NCBI RefSeq assembly: GCF_031143425.1
Contig: NC_090442.1
Coordinates: 425,833,776 to 425,897,775, forward strand
DNA from: Pleurodeles waltl
Lineage: Eukaryota; Chordata; Amphibia; Caudata; Salamandridae
Direction: 5' to 3'
DNA: 64,000 bases
Shown here: one piece after another, positions 22,031 through 33,425 of the stretch
Numbering within the stretch: position 1 is the first letter of the stretch
How the letters are laid out: each line of letters begins with the position of its first letter
The notes under the pieces: model-generated
The model's input: the letters and a program-made list of their open reading frames with translations, nothing else
Databases searched by the model: none
Told to the model about the DNA's origin: nothing
Program-made: the position numbers and the translations under genes

Positions 22031-23430
22031 GGAAGTTGAATGATGATGGATTCTGGCAGGTGGTATACGGAGCTTTCTAACTTGTGACTGACATTTTTGA
22101 TAGTTAAGCCACACACCCCAGCAAACGATTGTTATACGATTCCTAGTTAATGCAATGTTGCATTTTAGTAATGTGTCATACCTTTAGTTCCCACATTTGT
22201 TTCCTGGACTGTAAAAATGTGGCAATCTTTCATACTTCTCCAGGTATGGAACAGAGATGATTCTGAAAGGCCCATGGTTTTTAGTTGATAATTTTTAGAA
22301 CTGAAGCTGTTTGACCTTTACTTGGAGGAGCTCATAAGGCAAATGAGGAAGAGAAGCTGTCTGTGTTCTTTCATTCCCGGAATCAATGAACTGCTTGAGG
22401 ACATCCACATGAAAAGTCCTTCCCTTTGCTTCACATCTTGCACACAGACCGGGCACATGGGAAAAGGCAAGTACTTTCATTCCAGCTGCAAGAGTGATGT
22501 TTCCTCTATCAGTCTGGGGTAAGCAGTTTCTCCTGTTACCTTCCACCATGAGGGTTCTCATCAACATAGTGCTTTAGTTTGGCTTCTCTACTTCCCAGCA
22601 TCTGGGCATGGGGTGTCATCCGGAACCTCTGTGTCCATCTCTTAGGCTCTGGGGTTCACCATATTCCTTGGCCTTGACTCTGAACAAGAGGGCTCTTAAG
22701 AATGGAAACCTATTCCTGAATGCTGTGATTGAACCAGTTGTGCTGAGAAGTTGAGGCAAAGGGTCTTTTCCATCCTGTGTCTGCTTCCCAAACCCTCTGA
22801 GGATATCTACCAAATTCTCATCCACAGTGTCAACTGTTTGATGAAGAGAGCATATTTCCAGGCAGAATCTCTCCAGGGGATTATCCATTTGATAGCTCAT
22901 TGTTAGTTTCTGTTGACTGGGTGTGCAGCAGGTTTATTGGTATCTACCTTCTTATGGCACCTCTGTATAGACTCTATACTAAAACTTTCAGTCAGATGCC
23001 TCCTATTTGTTTCACCTACTACCAGTGCAATGGCACTATAACAGATAGGGTCCCTTTCTCTCAAATATGTAAGAATTAGTAAACTGGAAGTCTTTGGAAA
23101 GTCCAATGGTAAATCGGGCAGTTAGTAATAATTTTAAAATCTTGAACATGATGTTTCCACTTTGCCTACTCTGGACCATTGTTACATGTTTCACATGTTT
23201 TCTTCTCTTATAGTCCATAAGGACAAAGACATTGTTAGACCTGACATCCTTGGCATGGTATTCTCCCAGACTTTTTGCCTTCACTTCCCTGTTTTGGTAA
23301 ACTCTTTTTTGTTGCTGTTAGGATTCTGTGCAATTGACCTCTTGTTAACTATTGACAAAGCATTTGTGCTGTGCTTCTTAAGCATGGTAATTGCCTACAC
23401 CTACTTTGTATAGTTTAATTTGCTAAAATT
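22030..23430 (-). other. Unassigned stretch with a run of minus-strand frames
   Basis: Minus-strand frames at 23284-23036, 23106-22903, 22900-22616 and 22567-22295 lie nearly head to tail over 1 kb. None resembles a family I know. The longest (94 residues, 22900-22616) starts MSYQMDNPLERFCLE and is acidic then basic. The second (90 residues) has 'CARCEAKG'. They may be remains of a mobile-element protein, of a host gene or processed copy, or chance. I see no splice structure or poly(A) signal that decides it. Confidence 0.3.
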
Positions 23431-24440
23431 CCCTATAACACGGTAACACATGTAACTAGGGCCTATGAATTAAATGCTACTAAAGGGCTGCCGCACTCAT
23501 TGTGCCACCCACTAATGTAGAACTATAAAACATGTCTCAGGCCTGTCCCTAAAGTTTGTAGTGCAGTTTTAAACTGTCATTTCGTCCTGGCAAAATAAAC
23601 CATGTGCCAGGCCTAACCTTCTTTTTAACCATTTATAAATAACCCCTAACCCTAACTACTCAGGGAAGGGTGCATGGTATATAAAAAGTAGAATATGTGT
23701 ATTTAAGTTTTACATGTCCTGACAGTGAAAAACTCCTAAAGTTGTTTTTCACTGTTGTAGCCTCTCTTTCCTATAAACTAACACTTGGTTACCTTACTAT
23801 ATTTAATAAGTGATAACTTGAGCTTGGAAACAGATATAGAAATGATTCTTCTTCCTCTGCTCAAATGAAATGTAATTTAAAAATCCTCTTTAATGGTAAT
23901 GTCTGACTTTAAATTATATTCTGAAAATGCCACTATTAGTATATGGACATTTGTCTCCCTATATCATATGTGCCTTTCTGGCAGTGTCGTGTCACATGAC
24001 TGTGAATGGCTTTCCTATGATGTTTTGTGTGTTTCTGCTATACAGGGGGACAAAAGGGCCTTGAGTGTGGGGAAGGGTTTGCCTCTTCTAACCTGGGGGA
24101 GGGTTGTTCCCTGCCTTTACTGAGCATCAAAGAGTAGCCTCAGGGCTTGCCTATGCCCTTCATGACTTCTAAGGGCTGACTGCCCTACCACTGACATATG
24201 CAGCTCAGAACTAGGTGTGCCTGCCCTTTGTCACCGTAGACAGTTTGAAGTCAAACCCAGGAAATGCTATACAAAGGTGGAATCCCCAACCCACAGACTG
24301 GCATTAGAGATAAAAGTGGCACTTTCAGAACTCATCAGATCACTTCTGGGCCTGTGAATGATGCAGACGAATGACTGCCTTGCTATATGAAGAAGGAAGA
24401 CTGAAATTGTATGGGGCATAAATATGGATACATGTGCCAA
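23430..24440 (+). repeat. Fragment of a TGTT...AACA-family LTR (diverged subfamily)
   Basis: From 23456 ('ctagggcctatgaattaaatgctacta') to about 23790 the sequence follows the solo LTR at 840-1240 ('ctgtaaattaaatgctacta' through 'gtgaaaaactcctaaa'). The order of landmark phrases then continues more weakly to about 24440. No terminal TG/CA ends or flanking duplication were found, so it is a truncated copy. Confidence 0.65.
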
Positions 24441-25185
24441 CAGAGAGGTGTAGTGTTTTTCATGTTCTTCCTTAGTTTACACACACTTCCACCATCTTTT
24501 ACTCACACTCCAGGTAATCACAGGACTACTGTTTCCCCAATCTTAAACAAGTGGTGACATCTTTCAAAGCTACCTGGAATAGATTTTGGTTCCTGGCTCT
24601 GCCTCATCTGTCTCATGCTTCGCTTTCTATTTCTTAAGGCACTGATCTTCAGTTTTGTCTAATTAATGCCTGTTCTCCCTACAGTATAACATTTAGTTGA
24701 TTACACCACATGAGCTCTGCAATGGGCACTCCAGAATCTTCTGTGTGACAACACTCACAAAGTCCCCTGTCATACAGACAAACATGATAAAGGAAGGCAG
24801 GAATCACTGAGATGTACTGTTTGACCAACATTCCATTACTACATAACAGGATATACAAACTAAATAACACTGATACATTGTGTTAAGCAGCATTATCCCT
24901 GCTGTGCTAGTTACTTTTCTATAAATAATGAATTGTTCAGTGACACATGAGATATAGATCTGTCTTAGAGTTGCTTACTTTCACTATTCCATTCTGCTCC
25001 AGTACCAATGTCTCTTGTTTGCTGTTTCCAGTGAATAGTTTCAATCCAGGACTCTACTACTTGATACCAATTTAGCCCCACATGTTTTAATAAAGAGCCT
25101 GTTGCCACTACCTGTTTCTAGCATGCATTGTTTATGATTATTTATCTCCACCTGGATGATTGGTTGATACAGGAAACATCTAGGG
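24440..25185. other. No recognised feature
   Basis: AT-rich sequence with short chance frames; nothing on either strand that I can assign. Confidence 0.6.
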
Positions 25186-25187
25186 CA

Positions 25188-25430
25188 GGGGTCCCCAACC
25201 TTTTCTGTAACAAGAGATACTCATGTTCAATGAAAATCATCCCTAACTACTAATATTATTAGTCTTATAATAGTGACCTTGCAGTATTACTAGCAGCACC
25301 CACTCCAATGCATTAAGCAGGGCTACGAGTGGTAATGTAAAAAGGCTTTTTATTTTGAAATGCCTCTACATGGGTAACACATGGCAGACATAGCTGCAAT
25401 GCACCTGGCACCAAGGAAATCAATTTTCCT
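25188..25430 (+). mobile_element. hAT-like non-autonomous element, one end
   Basis: CAGGGGTCCCCAACC at about 25188 is the terminal sequence typical of vertebrate hAT elements. It is followed by 'ttttctgtaacaagagatac' and 'aatgaaaatcatccctaact', also typical of that family. No inverted second end was found nearby, so it is truncated. The right limit is uncertain. Confidence 0.55.
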
Positions 25431-25479
25431 CTAAATATCAGCTTATTCTGAAAATACTCACATTTTCATCCTAAACACA

Positions 25480-26350
25480 CACTTTTTAATTGTGGGATAC
25501 ATACATTAATTTAACCATGCTAAATCTTTTAATTTTGTAGAATGGGCTGTACACAGGAGAGCTACTTCCAGGTAGCGGATCAAGTGGAGAAAAGATATGT
25601 TGAAAATGTGCACTCTTATCTGGTCCTTTGTGTAGTAACTCAACCTTGACACAGTAGTGAAAGTTCATAGGGACCATGATCAATTTGAGAGGGAAATCTG
25701 TCCCTGCATTTTCTGTGTTGTCACTTTGAGGGTCAGGCTGCATTCTCACTGGCAGCTTCTGTTGAGTGAAATATACGCAGTGCACCTGTTAGGTGGATAA
25801 TTCTAAATTGTAATGCGATTACAGATTCTCCAGCCATCGTCAGGCAGCAAACCCAGATCTCTCTCCCAGCTCTCATGGAGGCATTTGAAGGAGTCAGAAG
25901 AGTAATTCACCAATGTTCTCTAAATTTGCTGAACTACACGGGGCTGGGATTCATCAGACAGAGCTTAGCTTCTAAAGGGCTATAATCAGAAAGGTCCTCA
26001 AGTCCTCTAATAAAGAACCCCAAAGCATGGTACAGATGTCAGTTTAAAAAAAGTTGAGACCAATGTGGGTCAATCTCCTCTTATAGTACCACAAAAAGAT
26101 TTGAGAACTATCCCAGCCAGAACATCACCCAATTTGGAGATCCCTATGATGTCCCTTTGTTGAAATCCTTAAAGTTCTGCTACTTGATGGAGACAGAGAA
26201 CTGCCCATAAAGGCATTTCTGTGGTGCATTTGTGATTCCACCACAAGGCATTCGTTGCATGTTGCCATGTCTGGAGCACCACTTTAGTAGAGAGTGGGAG
26301 AGAAGGAGAAGGCATCCCTCCATAAAGGAGGAGCAGCAGCAGCAGTTCTT
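25480..26350 (-). pseudogene. L1 ORF2 C-terminal fragment
   Basis: Frame 25785-25486 starts 'MHCVYFTQQKLPVRMQPD', matching the L1 block 'VHRVYLTPxKLxRM'. Upstream, in other frames up to about 26320, are 'GGMPSPSLPLY' ('GGLALPxxxLYY') and 'ALGFFIRGLEDLS'. All are on the minus strand with many stops. It may be the 3' part of the same L1 as 28690-29790, with the PLE at 26.4-28.7 kb inserted between, but the two pieces appear to overlap by about ten residues, so two copies are possible. Confidence 0.6.
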
Positions 26351-26409
26351 CCTGTATGGCTCATTTATCAGATGCATACGCTGGGTCCCCAGTGCAGTAT
26401 CACCATTCA

Positions 26410-26899
26410 CTTATTATCACCAACTGTGATGCCCTGTTATCTGAAGTTATATCTGGCTATGCAATGCCGTTGTGGGGTCTGTCAATGGGCATGTCATGGA
26501 TTGACAGAGTTCACAGATAATGACGGAAAGGTTAATCGACTTAGCTCATACATGACCTGTGATACTAAGTATGTTGTTTACATTATAAAATGCAAATGCG
26601 GATGTATGTATGTAGGGAGTACCATACGTTCATTGAAAACAAGAATTGGAGAACACTTAAGGGCGGTGAAACAGGGTGATGAGAGATACCCTTTAGTACA
26701 ACACGTTCTGGTCTGCAAAAATCAGAGTACTCAGGTTACATTCCAATTTTTTGGTTTGGAACACATATCAGTGGACCCCAGGGGTGGTAATATTGAACTT
26801 CGACTTAGACGCAGACAATCACTGTGGATCATGAGATTACAGGCGGTGGAACTGGATCTCAATACAGATCATGAACTGGAATATTTTCTAGGAACTTGA
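26410..26899 (+). pseudogene. Penelope-like GIY-YIG endonuclease, 5'-truncated
   Basis: The plus-strand frame (open from 26294, PLE-like from about 26470) ends at 26899. It contains 'YVVYIIKCKCGCMYVGSTIR' followed by 'LKTRIGEHLRAVKQGD', then 'PLVQHVLVCKNQ', 'LRRRQSLWIMRLQA' and a final 'LEYFLGT'. This is a complete-looking Penelope GIY-YIG domain: KCxC pair, YVG core, R and H on the following helix, and the C-terminal 'RExxWI' type block. The RT that should precede it is absent. About 120 in-frame codons without a stop suggest it is younger than the PLE at 4101-19429. The frame's first ~50 codons are probably not PLE. Confidence 0.85.
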
Positions 26900-28690
26900 A
26901 AGTGAAGTTTTGAGTTATAGGATTGATCAGGGTAATTGGGACCATTTCTATATGGAGTTTTTGAATTTTTTGTTTTTTATATTATAACATGGTCTAGTGT
27001 ACACTAAATAGATCTAGGGTTATCATATTTGATGTAATTGGGAACGGCCAATTGCCTAATTTACAATTATTTTGTCATTGTCTTTAAATGAAAATGATTT
27101 TAAGTTGCTATAGTGTAGTCTAGGAATGGTGACTGGTAAGAATAGGGTACAACTGAACACTGTATTGTTTTGACACTACTTTGTAATAGTATTACTATTA
27201 GGATAATCAGGGAGAGAGAGGCTGTTGAATATAATGTTATAATCAAGTTCTATAAGTCTCCTAGTTCTGCATTGGCAATGTAGAGAGAGAAGGTAGGGGT
27301 TTGAAGTCCTCTCTCTGTTTCCATGCACTGGAAAGGAAAGAGAGATAGGACGTATACACACGAGTTTGCGTATTTGCGTCCGACGTGAGGTTGTGACTAT
27401 TTAATCTCTGTTTGCGGGTCACGCTCGAGTGATGAGCGTACTCGCATCAACCAACTTTGAATCTCTAAAAGTAGCAGAGAACAGATTTCGAAGGTAAAAA
27501 GTTATCCTGAGTTTCACATAATCGAAACTCAGGCTGCTGAATCATTGTGGGTGTTCTTGTACAGTTGCTTAAGAGCTGTGACTAGCGGAGTGTTGGCAAA
27601 CCGTTACTGTGTAGATTTGGGGATGAGTTGTCTGCTGAACGACTCTGAATTTGCTAAAGGACGTAGAGTGCTGTTTTAACGCACGAGTCACGTTTTAAGA
27701 TGATAAAATCCTTAGTGGGAGAACCACGCTATAATTCAATTGAGTGAACACACTGGCAGTCTGATTGTATGAATTTAGTGACGCCGAATGTAATTTTGAT
27801 TTGAATTTCTATAATACAAAATTAATGGGGATAGGTACTGCATTATGCAACACAAAGGTAACAATGGCATTTTAATGGCTGTACTTCATAATGTTGTTTT
27901 GGTATCTGGACAGGAAAACTAGGATACATTATTTTGCCTGTGGATACGTTGCATTGAAATCAGTATACCAACTTCAAGTAGTGAAATTACATTTGAAGGG
28001 ACAAATACATCAATAAGGTTAGTGATACTGACACTTTTGGTGTTAGACACAGGGCTGTGAGCACATACATGAGACACATTGCTTGTTAATTTGGCTAGGA
28101 CTTAGTTTGGGACTAATAGTACTTGCATGATTATTTTTAATCTCTTTTCAATTTTGGCACAGGGTCACTTTATGCACAATATGTGTAGTGGTCTTGTCAC
28201 ACTAATACAAAGTGGTTCGATCTAGTTTCTATGATGATCACCCATTTGACACCGCATGGTCAATCACAGTAGTGTTAACAATTGTATTGAATTAGTTTGA
28301 CTAACTTGAGTGTCATACATTATTACAGCCCTGATGAAGTCATAGGGACAATATCCCTGACGAAACACGTGTTGGCTGGCTGGATTTGAAAAATATTCAA
28401 AGGTGACACTGGACTTTTAAAGCTATACTGGAGATCCTATATGTGAAGTCTACTTGAAATTTATTTACCGAACTATGTTACACTTCATCGGACTCTGTGT
28501 GAAACATCTGTGAATGCAGTGATTGCCATTTGGGCATATGGACTAATAAAAGTGGAAATATTGCTATAAACTAAATGGATGGACTGTAGAGTAGAATTAT
28601 ATGATTTAATGGTTGAATGTGTGCCTGGTAATTTGTGTAAATTGTAAAGTGACCAGTTTTTGCTGGTAGCTAGGGTCTTTGGGAGTATTC
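26900..28690 (+). mobile_element. 3' non-coding part and terminal repeat of the plus-strand PLE
   Basis: AT-rich sequence downstream of the endonuclease stop, with no frames of note. It holds a hammerhead ribozyme at 28326-28378 in the same orientation as the endonuclease, as expected for a PLE pLTR. The right limit near 28690 is set by where L1 similarity resumes on the minus strand. No second copy of the repeat is seen. Confidence 0.6.
28326..28378 (+). ncRNA. Hammerhead ribozyme (PLE type), core intact
   Basis: Order on the plus strand: CAGCC (stem I 5', 28326-28330), core CTGATGA (28331-28337), one extra A, and stem II formed by GTC/GAC (28339-28341 with 28359-28361) plus AGGGA/TCCCT (28344-28348 with 28354-28358) closing a CAATA loop. 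Next come core GAAA (28362-28365), self-complementary stem III ACACGTGT (28365-28372), T at the cleavage position (28373) and GGCTG (28374-28378) pairing with CAGCC. All conserved core bases are present; the extra A before stem II is a deviation. A loop-less, palindromic stem III is a known property of PLE hammerheads, which may act as dimers. It could cleave after T28373; activity is untested. Confidence 0.78.
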
Positions 28691-29790
28691 ACCCTGATCA
28701 GTGCACCTTCTGAGCCAGTCTGATATCAAGAGACGGTAGCGCCTGTACACTCACTGAACACTTTCCTAATTAATTAACTGGCAATGCCCCTATCATATGT
28801 AGATTTAAAGAGGTTATGAAGGGCCATGCAGTGCTCTCTTATGACTCAAAAGGACTCCTCAAAGTATTGAGTTGATCTTTGTGAACCCAGATGGGGGGGT
28901 CACATAAGGATAATTTTCTATTTGGTACAGGAAATGGGGCATCAACAATTTGCTGACTGACCTAGTAGAGACAGAGGGAGAGTATCCCAGAACCACACAT
29001 CGCTATTCAGTCTGTGACTACATGCTTTTCATGCACGCCTCTTGTGAATTAGGTGACACATATACACTCTTGTATTTAAAGCCAGTTGTTACAATCTCTA
29101 TCTCCTCTCCCCATCCTAGGACTTGAGGGTGCATTCCAACTGGAAACACAGAGGACTTAGCCATATTAATATGGAGCTCCGAGAACTTATCTAATACCTG
29201 TCTGATCTGTAAGATCCTTTGACCCAAGGCCTCAAGGTCTCCCAAGAACACCAGCAGGTCTGCATATTTAGTTCCATTCAGTCTACCACACTAAAAAACC
29301 ACTGACTTGGGCATCTATCCTGATCCACTCAGCCAGAGTTTTGATTGCAATTGCAAAAAAGCAGAGGCGACAATGAGCAGCCCTTTCTTGTTCTAAAATG
29401 CACTGGAAATGCCTCAAAGGTCACCATTACAACTCTAACCTTAACCCTTAAATCTGTATAAGTAGTTGTAGTTCACTCTGAAAAGTAGGGTCAAAGTAAA
29501 AATTTTGAAGAGGAGCAGCAAAGTTAACCCACCCCCCAGAGTTGAAAGTTTTTCAAAATCTGCACGTAAGATCACCTCAGGTCCCCATAACCGATCAGAC
29601 AGAGCAGGTGCCTTGTGAGCTCCTAAAGTTGTGATGGGTGGCTTGTTTCAGCATAAAGCCAGATTGATCCCTTCTCAATAAAGAGGTAATGGCCTTGCTC
29701 TTTTGATCAAGTGGGATACTTAAACAACTATGCTTTTTATCAATAAGCAGAGGGCACCAGGTCCAGGCTTCTTGTGACTGTCAGAAAGGC
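28690..29790 (-). pseudogene. L1 ORF2 reverse transcriptase fragment
   Basis: The minus strand read from about 29560 shows 'FAIAIKTLAEWIR' ('FALAIEPLAEAIR'). In frame 29251-29018 'LGDLEALGQRILQIRQVLDKFSELHINMAKS' matches 'LQxFGxxSGLxINxxKS' and 'VTTGFKYKSVYVSP' matches 'FxYLGIxVxP'. Lower, 'LYQIENYPYVTPPSG' and 'INSILRSFLWSHKRA' match the 'FLWxGKRPR' region. Several stops interrupt it. The catalytic FADD block is degraded. Confidence 0.72.
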
Positions 29791-29924
29791 AGCTTTAAAG
29801 TGTGTGGTATCCTAAGTGACTCTTACATCCCATGGATAGGGGTAGCGAGGGCACACTTCTTGCAGAAGGGTAATTTTTCATCCCTAAACCTTTCTTCCCA
29901 GGAACACTATGTCCATTTCAGTTT

Positions 29925-29980
29925 TCTATTCTATTCTATTCTATTCTATTCTATTCTATTCTATTCTGTTCTATTCTATT
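29925..29980. repeat. (TCTAT)n microsatellite
   Basis: About eleven CTATT/TCTAT pentamers with a single interruption (CTGTT). Confidence 0.97.
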
Positions 29981-31400
29981 AAATCCATTTAGAATGCTCT
30001 ACTGACAATCTATTGGTCCAATGTAATAGGCTGGGATTGTTTCCAGAAGGTGATTGTGGTGTCAAGCACAACAGCACCTATTACAGTATGGGTGCATGTT
30101 ACAATCAAGTCACAATTTGTGGTGCACAAATCAATAGAGTTCAATCACCACAGCAGTCAAGGACCATTCGCTAAGATTATCATAGCTGATCACCATTCTC
30201 TTGGAAGTACGCTTTTTCAATTAACAAGGAATAAAGCCATTGCACAATAAAATCTATTAGTTCATACCTTCACATGATTTTCTCTTTATAAAGTTCATTA
30301 TTATTAGATATGTTGGACTGGTTGCCTGCAACCACCCCAAGCTAAATTTATCAGGTACAAATCAATAACGACACCCAGGAAGAGGCAACACATGTAGCTG
30401 ATCCAGTATAACTTTAATGAAAACAATAGTAAAACAGTGACATATATTGGCAATACTGTCTCAACAACAGCAAAACAGTCATGTATTTTACATTGCTGGC
30501 TCAAATCAGTTACAATGCAGTAAGTCAAACCATAATAATAACTCTGTGAATCAAGATAAAGTAGGAGAAAAAGCCATACTTCCCTGGTTGACTTTCTTTG
30601 GCAGCTAGCTTCGGGAAACATGCCCCAAACACTCCCTGGAAACAGCACAAAGGGACGGCGGCTGTGGGCAACAGCAAATCTGCATGACTCATTCTGTGAG
30701 CTTCACCAAGTGTTCCGTACCCCTCCGTTTTATGTACTAAAAGTTGTCTTACACTAAACTATGTTCCTTTCATGTGGCAGCTGTATTCTTTGTACTCCTA
30801 GTGACCTGTTTGAGCAAGCATCCTCCCTAATTCCTTAAACTACTGTCTGCTTCTCTGTCTCATCGGTGACCAATCATCCTTTTGATGTCCTCAGGCTAAC
30901 CTTAGGCTTCTTCGGGTCACTATGGTCTTAGCTGTACATCTCCTTTTATCTGCAGGCCATAATGTGATGCAAACCAAAGTTTGGCAGAACGTATAGCTTT
31001 GTTTATTCAGCTAAATATACTTACCACAATAAGCACAAGATCACCTAATATTTTGGTGTGGTTCATGGGCTTTTGCATGCATTTCTGCTCATAAACAAAC
31101 TACCTAAACTAATTAACCCTTTCACATCAGATTGCCTTCTGCACATGAATTTCTAAATACTGCACAATTGAAAAATGTAAAAATTGCTTGTAAGTTTTAT
31201 ACAATGTGTTTTGTTTGTTTTGAACTTCTTCAGGGCACTATTTTAAGTGGCCCATAGTATCGATAACCCTCGTGAGGCAAATAGTCGAACTCAGTACATT
31301 AGTCCATCCTTGGAAATTTGCTATTCATTTCAACGTCCATGTATGACACACCTGGGTGGATTTCCATTTATAGGTTTTAAATCAAATGTCTCAACATTGG
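29981..31400. other. No firmly recognised feature
   Basis: Mostly AT-rich unique-looking sequence. A 114-residue minus-strand frame (30648-30304) is hydrophobic in the middle but matches nothing I know. The segment starting TGTTGGACTGG at 30312 could be the edge of an LTR, but I found no partner end or duplication. Confidence 0.45.
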
Positions 31401-31412
31401 AATTTGTTTTAA

Positions 31413-31589
31413 CTTTTCCTTAGACACTGGCTATGCCATCTGGTCTGGTCTGGAACTGTATGGTGATCTGCATTATGGAACCAGTCTTAATGGTCTCTCG
31501 GACACCAGTCAGTCATGTCATATGCATAGCCAGCATTGACTATGCCCATGGTCCAGACAAAGGTTGTATAGCCACTGACTAAGGAAAAG
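31413..31589. mobile_element. 177-bp MITE bounded by TTAA
   Basis: The left end CTTTTCCTTAGACACTGG and the right end (reverse complement CTTTTCCTTAGTCAGTGG) form a terminal inverted repeat of about 22 bp with two mismatches. TTAA flanks both sides (31409-31412 and 31590-31593). There is no coding potential. TTAA targets suggest piggyBac-type mobilisation; because TTAA is its own complement it could equally be the tip of the inverted repeat. Confidence 0.72.
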
Positions 31590-31647
31590 TTAAGACTAAT
31601 TACCTTGACTTATTAATGTTTAAAAGGAAGGTATTCTCCTTAGGAAG

Positions 31648-32345
31648 TTTGTTTTTTGGGGGTGGGGGATCGAGGTAGTTTCATTTTTGGGGGTGGAAGT
31701 CAGGTTAGTTTTTTTTTTTTGGGGGGTGCTGGGTCGGGGTAGTTTGTTTTTTGGGGGTGGGGGTCGGGTTTGTTTGGTTTTTTAGGGTAGGGGTGGGGGG
31801 TCATTGGTTTTTGGGGGTGGGATGTGGGCAGTCAGGGTACTTTTGTTTTTAGGGAAAGGGTAGTTTTATTTTTGGAGGTGGCGTCAGTTGTTTTTAGGGC
31901 GTGTGGAGGGTTTAGGTAGGTTTTAGGGCTCCAGGTAGGTGGGGGTATCGGGTAGTTTTTAATGGCAGTTTGGGGGCTTCGGGTAGTTTTATTTTTGGTT
32001 GTGGTGGGGGTGTCGGGGTAGTTTTATTTTGTGGGTAGGGGTTGGGATAGTTTTATTTTTAAGGCTGGTGGGGAGTCGGGGTAGTTTTATTTTTAGGGCA
32101 GGGGTGGGGAGGTCGGGTGATTTTGTTTTTAGGGGTGGAGTAGTTTTATTTTTGGGGTGGGGTCAGTTTTTAGGGAGGGTGGGAGGTTGGGGTGTGTTTT
32201 AGGGCTCTGAGTGGGTGGGGGGCATCGGGGTAGTTTTTAGGGGTGGGTGGGGGGTTAGGGTAGTTTTAGTTTTAGGACAGGTTAGAGGGGGTCCAGGTAG
32301 TTTTATTTTTACGGCGGGTGAGGGGTCAGGGTAGTTTTATTTTTA
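31648..32345 (+). repeat. G-rich minisatellite
   Basis: About 700 bp built from variants of 'ggggtagttttatttttagg' joined by G runs ('gggggtgggggtcggg'), with an irregular period of roughly 35-45 bp. The plus strand is G-rich and nearly free of C, giving many potential G-quadruplexes. The frames inside are chance. Confidence 0.9.
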
Positions 32346-32361
32346 GAGTGGGTGTAGGGAT

Positions 32362-32530
32362 GGCATGCGAAAACCACGCATGCCATTCCACACATGCCTT
32401 TACTAGGCATGCCTTTACAATGAAAAATCATTGTAAAGGCATGCATGGTAAAGGCATTTGTGGAAACAATGCGGTCGTTATTCCGACCGCATTGTTCAGG
32501 CATGTGTGGTTGGCGCATGCGTTGTTCCAT
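32362..32530. mobile_element. Hairpin-rich MITE
   Basis: It has two perfect hairpins: a 17-bp stem at 32407-32423/32428-32444 (GCATGCCTTTACAATGA) and a 13-bp stem at 32465-32477/32484-32496 (AACAATGCGGTCG). Outer inverted similarity 'aaccac(g/a)catgcc' links the two ends. GCATGC recurs six times. It has no coding potential. Limits are approximate and no target duplication was identified. Confidence 0.65.
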
Positions 32531-32544
32531 CATACATTCCACCA

Positions 32545-33090
32545 TGACAGTTAACGATTTCTTACTGTAACATTTGTTTCTGTTATTTTTAAAAATGTTT
32601 TAGATTTTCTCAATACATCTTTGCTGTTGTGTGTTTTTAAAAAACAAGTAGAATTTATTTTGAGTTTTTGCCACTTTCGGTGATATCAGGATATGTGCTT
32701 ATTAGGCCTGTGTGAAATTTTAATTAAACCAGAGTAATCAGAGTGTGGTGGTATAGAAAAGTTCCTTGCATTGTGACGGACATTTACCCCTGCCATGGGT
32801 GCCCCAGCTCCAATGACGTCTGGATCCCTGATAATGATTTTTGTTGTCATGGACGAACGCAGATCACGCGTATCTGACCATGGCATAGGCTGCTCTCATG
32901 GATTGTGATCTTGTTGGACCAGGTAGGATATGCTTCCCTCATAGTGGTAAAAGGCAACTGGCTTTGCCAGGAGTTATGTAGTATGAGAGCAGTGGTGGCA
33001 GATACCATGTAGTTTTATGGTCCTTTTTACCCTGTCACTGGAGTGAGGCCTATAGGCTCACTCATTTCAAAAGTTCCACTGCTGTGTGTT
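32545..33090. other. No recognised feature
   Basis: Unique-looking sequence; nothing supportable on either strand. Confidence 0.55.
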
Positions 33091-33099
33091 TAACACGAC

Positions 33100-33425
33100 C
33101 CTTGGCCTACATCAGTCAGGTGTGTAGTGCTGCGCAGTGTATATGTATAAATGTGTGCCTGTGAATGGTACAATACAGGGTAATGCAGCACTGTGCAATT
33201 TGTGTATGTTAAATATATGTGCTGGGTATATATGTGCCTGTGAGTGGTACAATACAGGAAGGATGTAGTGCAGTGTGCTATGTGTACGCTAAATGTATTT
33301 ACTGGGTGTATGTGTACCTGTGAGTGCTCCAGTACATGAAGGATGTAGTGATCTGCATTGCATGAATGTTGAGTACATGTGCTAGGTGTATGTGTGCCTG
33401 TGAAGGGTACACTATATGGAGGATT
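33100..33425. repeat. ~78-bp minisatellite, about four units
   Basis: 'gtgcctgtgagtggtacaat' and variants begin near 33155, 33232, 33312 and 33395, each followed by 'acaggaaggatgtagtg' type sequence and a TGT-rich segment. The period is about 73-82 bp. Tyr/His/Thr-rich minus-strand frames are products of the repeat. Confidence 0.88.

Noticed and set aside
26294..26470. N-terminal part of the 201-residue GIY-YIG frame as genuine protein
   Set aside because: The first ~50 codons overlap L1 sequence read antisense; Penelope similarity starts only near 26470.
31999..32202. Gly/Arg/Phe-rich 67-residue frame
   Set aside because: Chance translation of the G-rich minisatellite.
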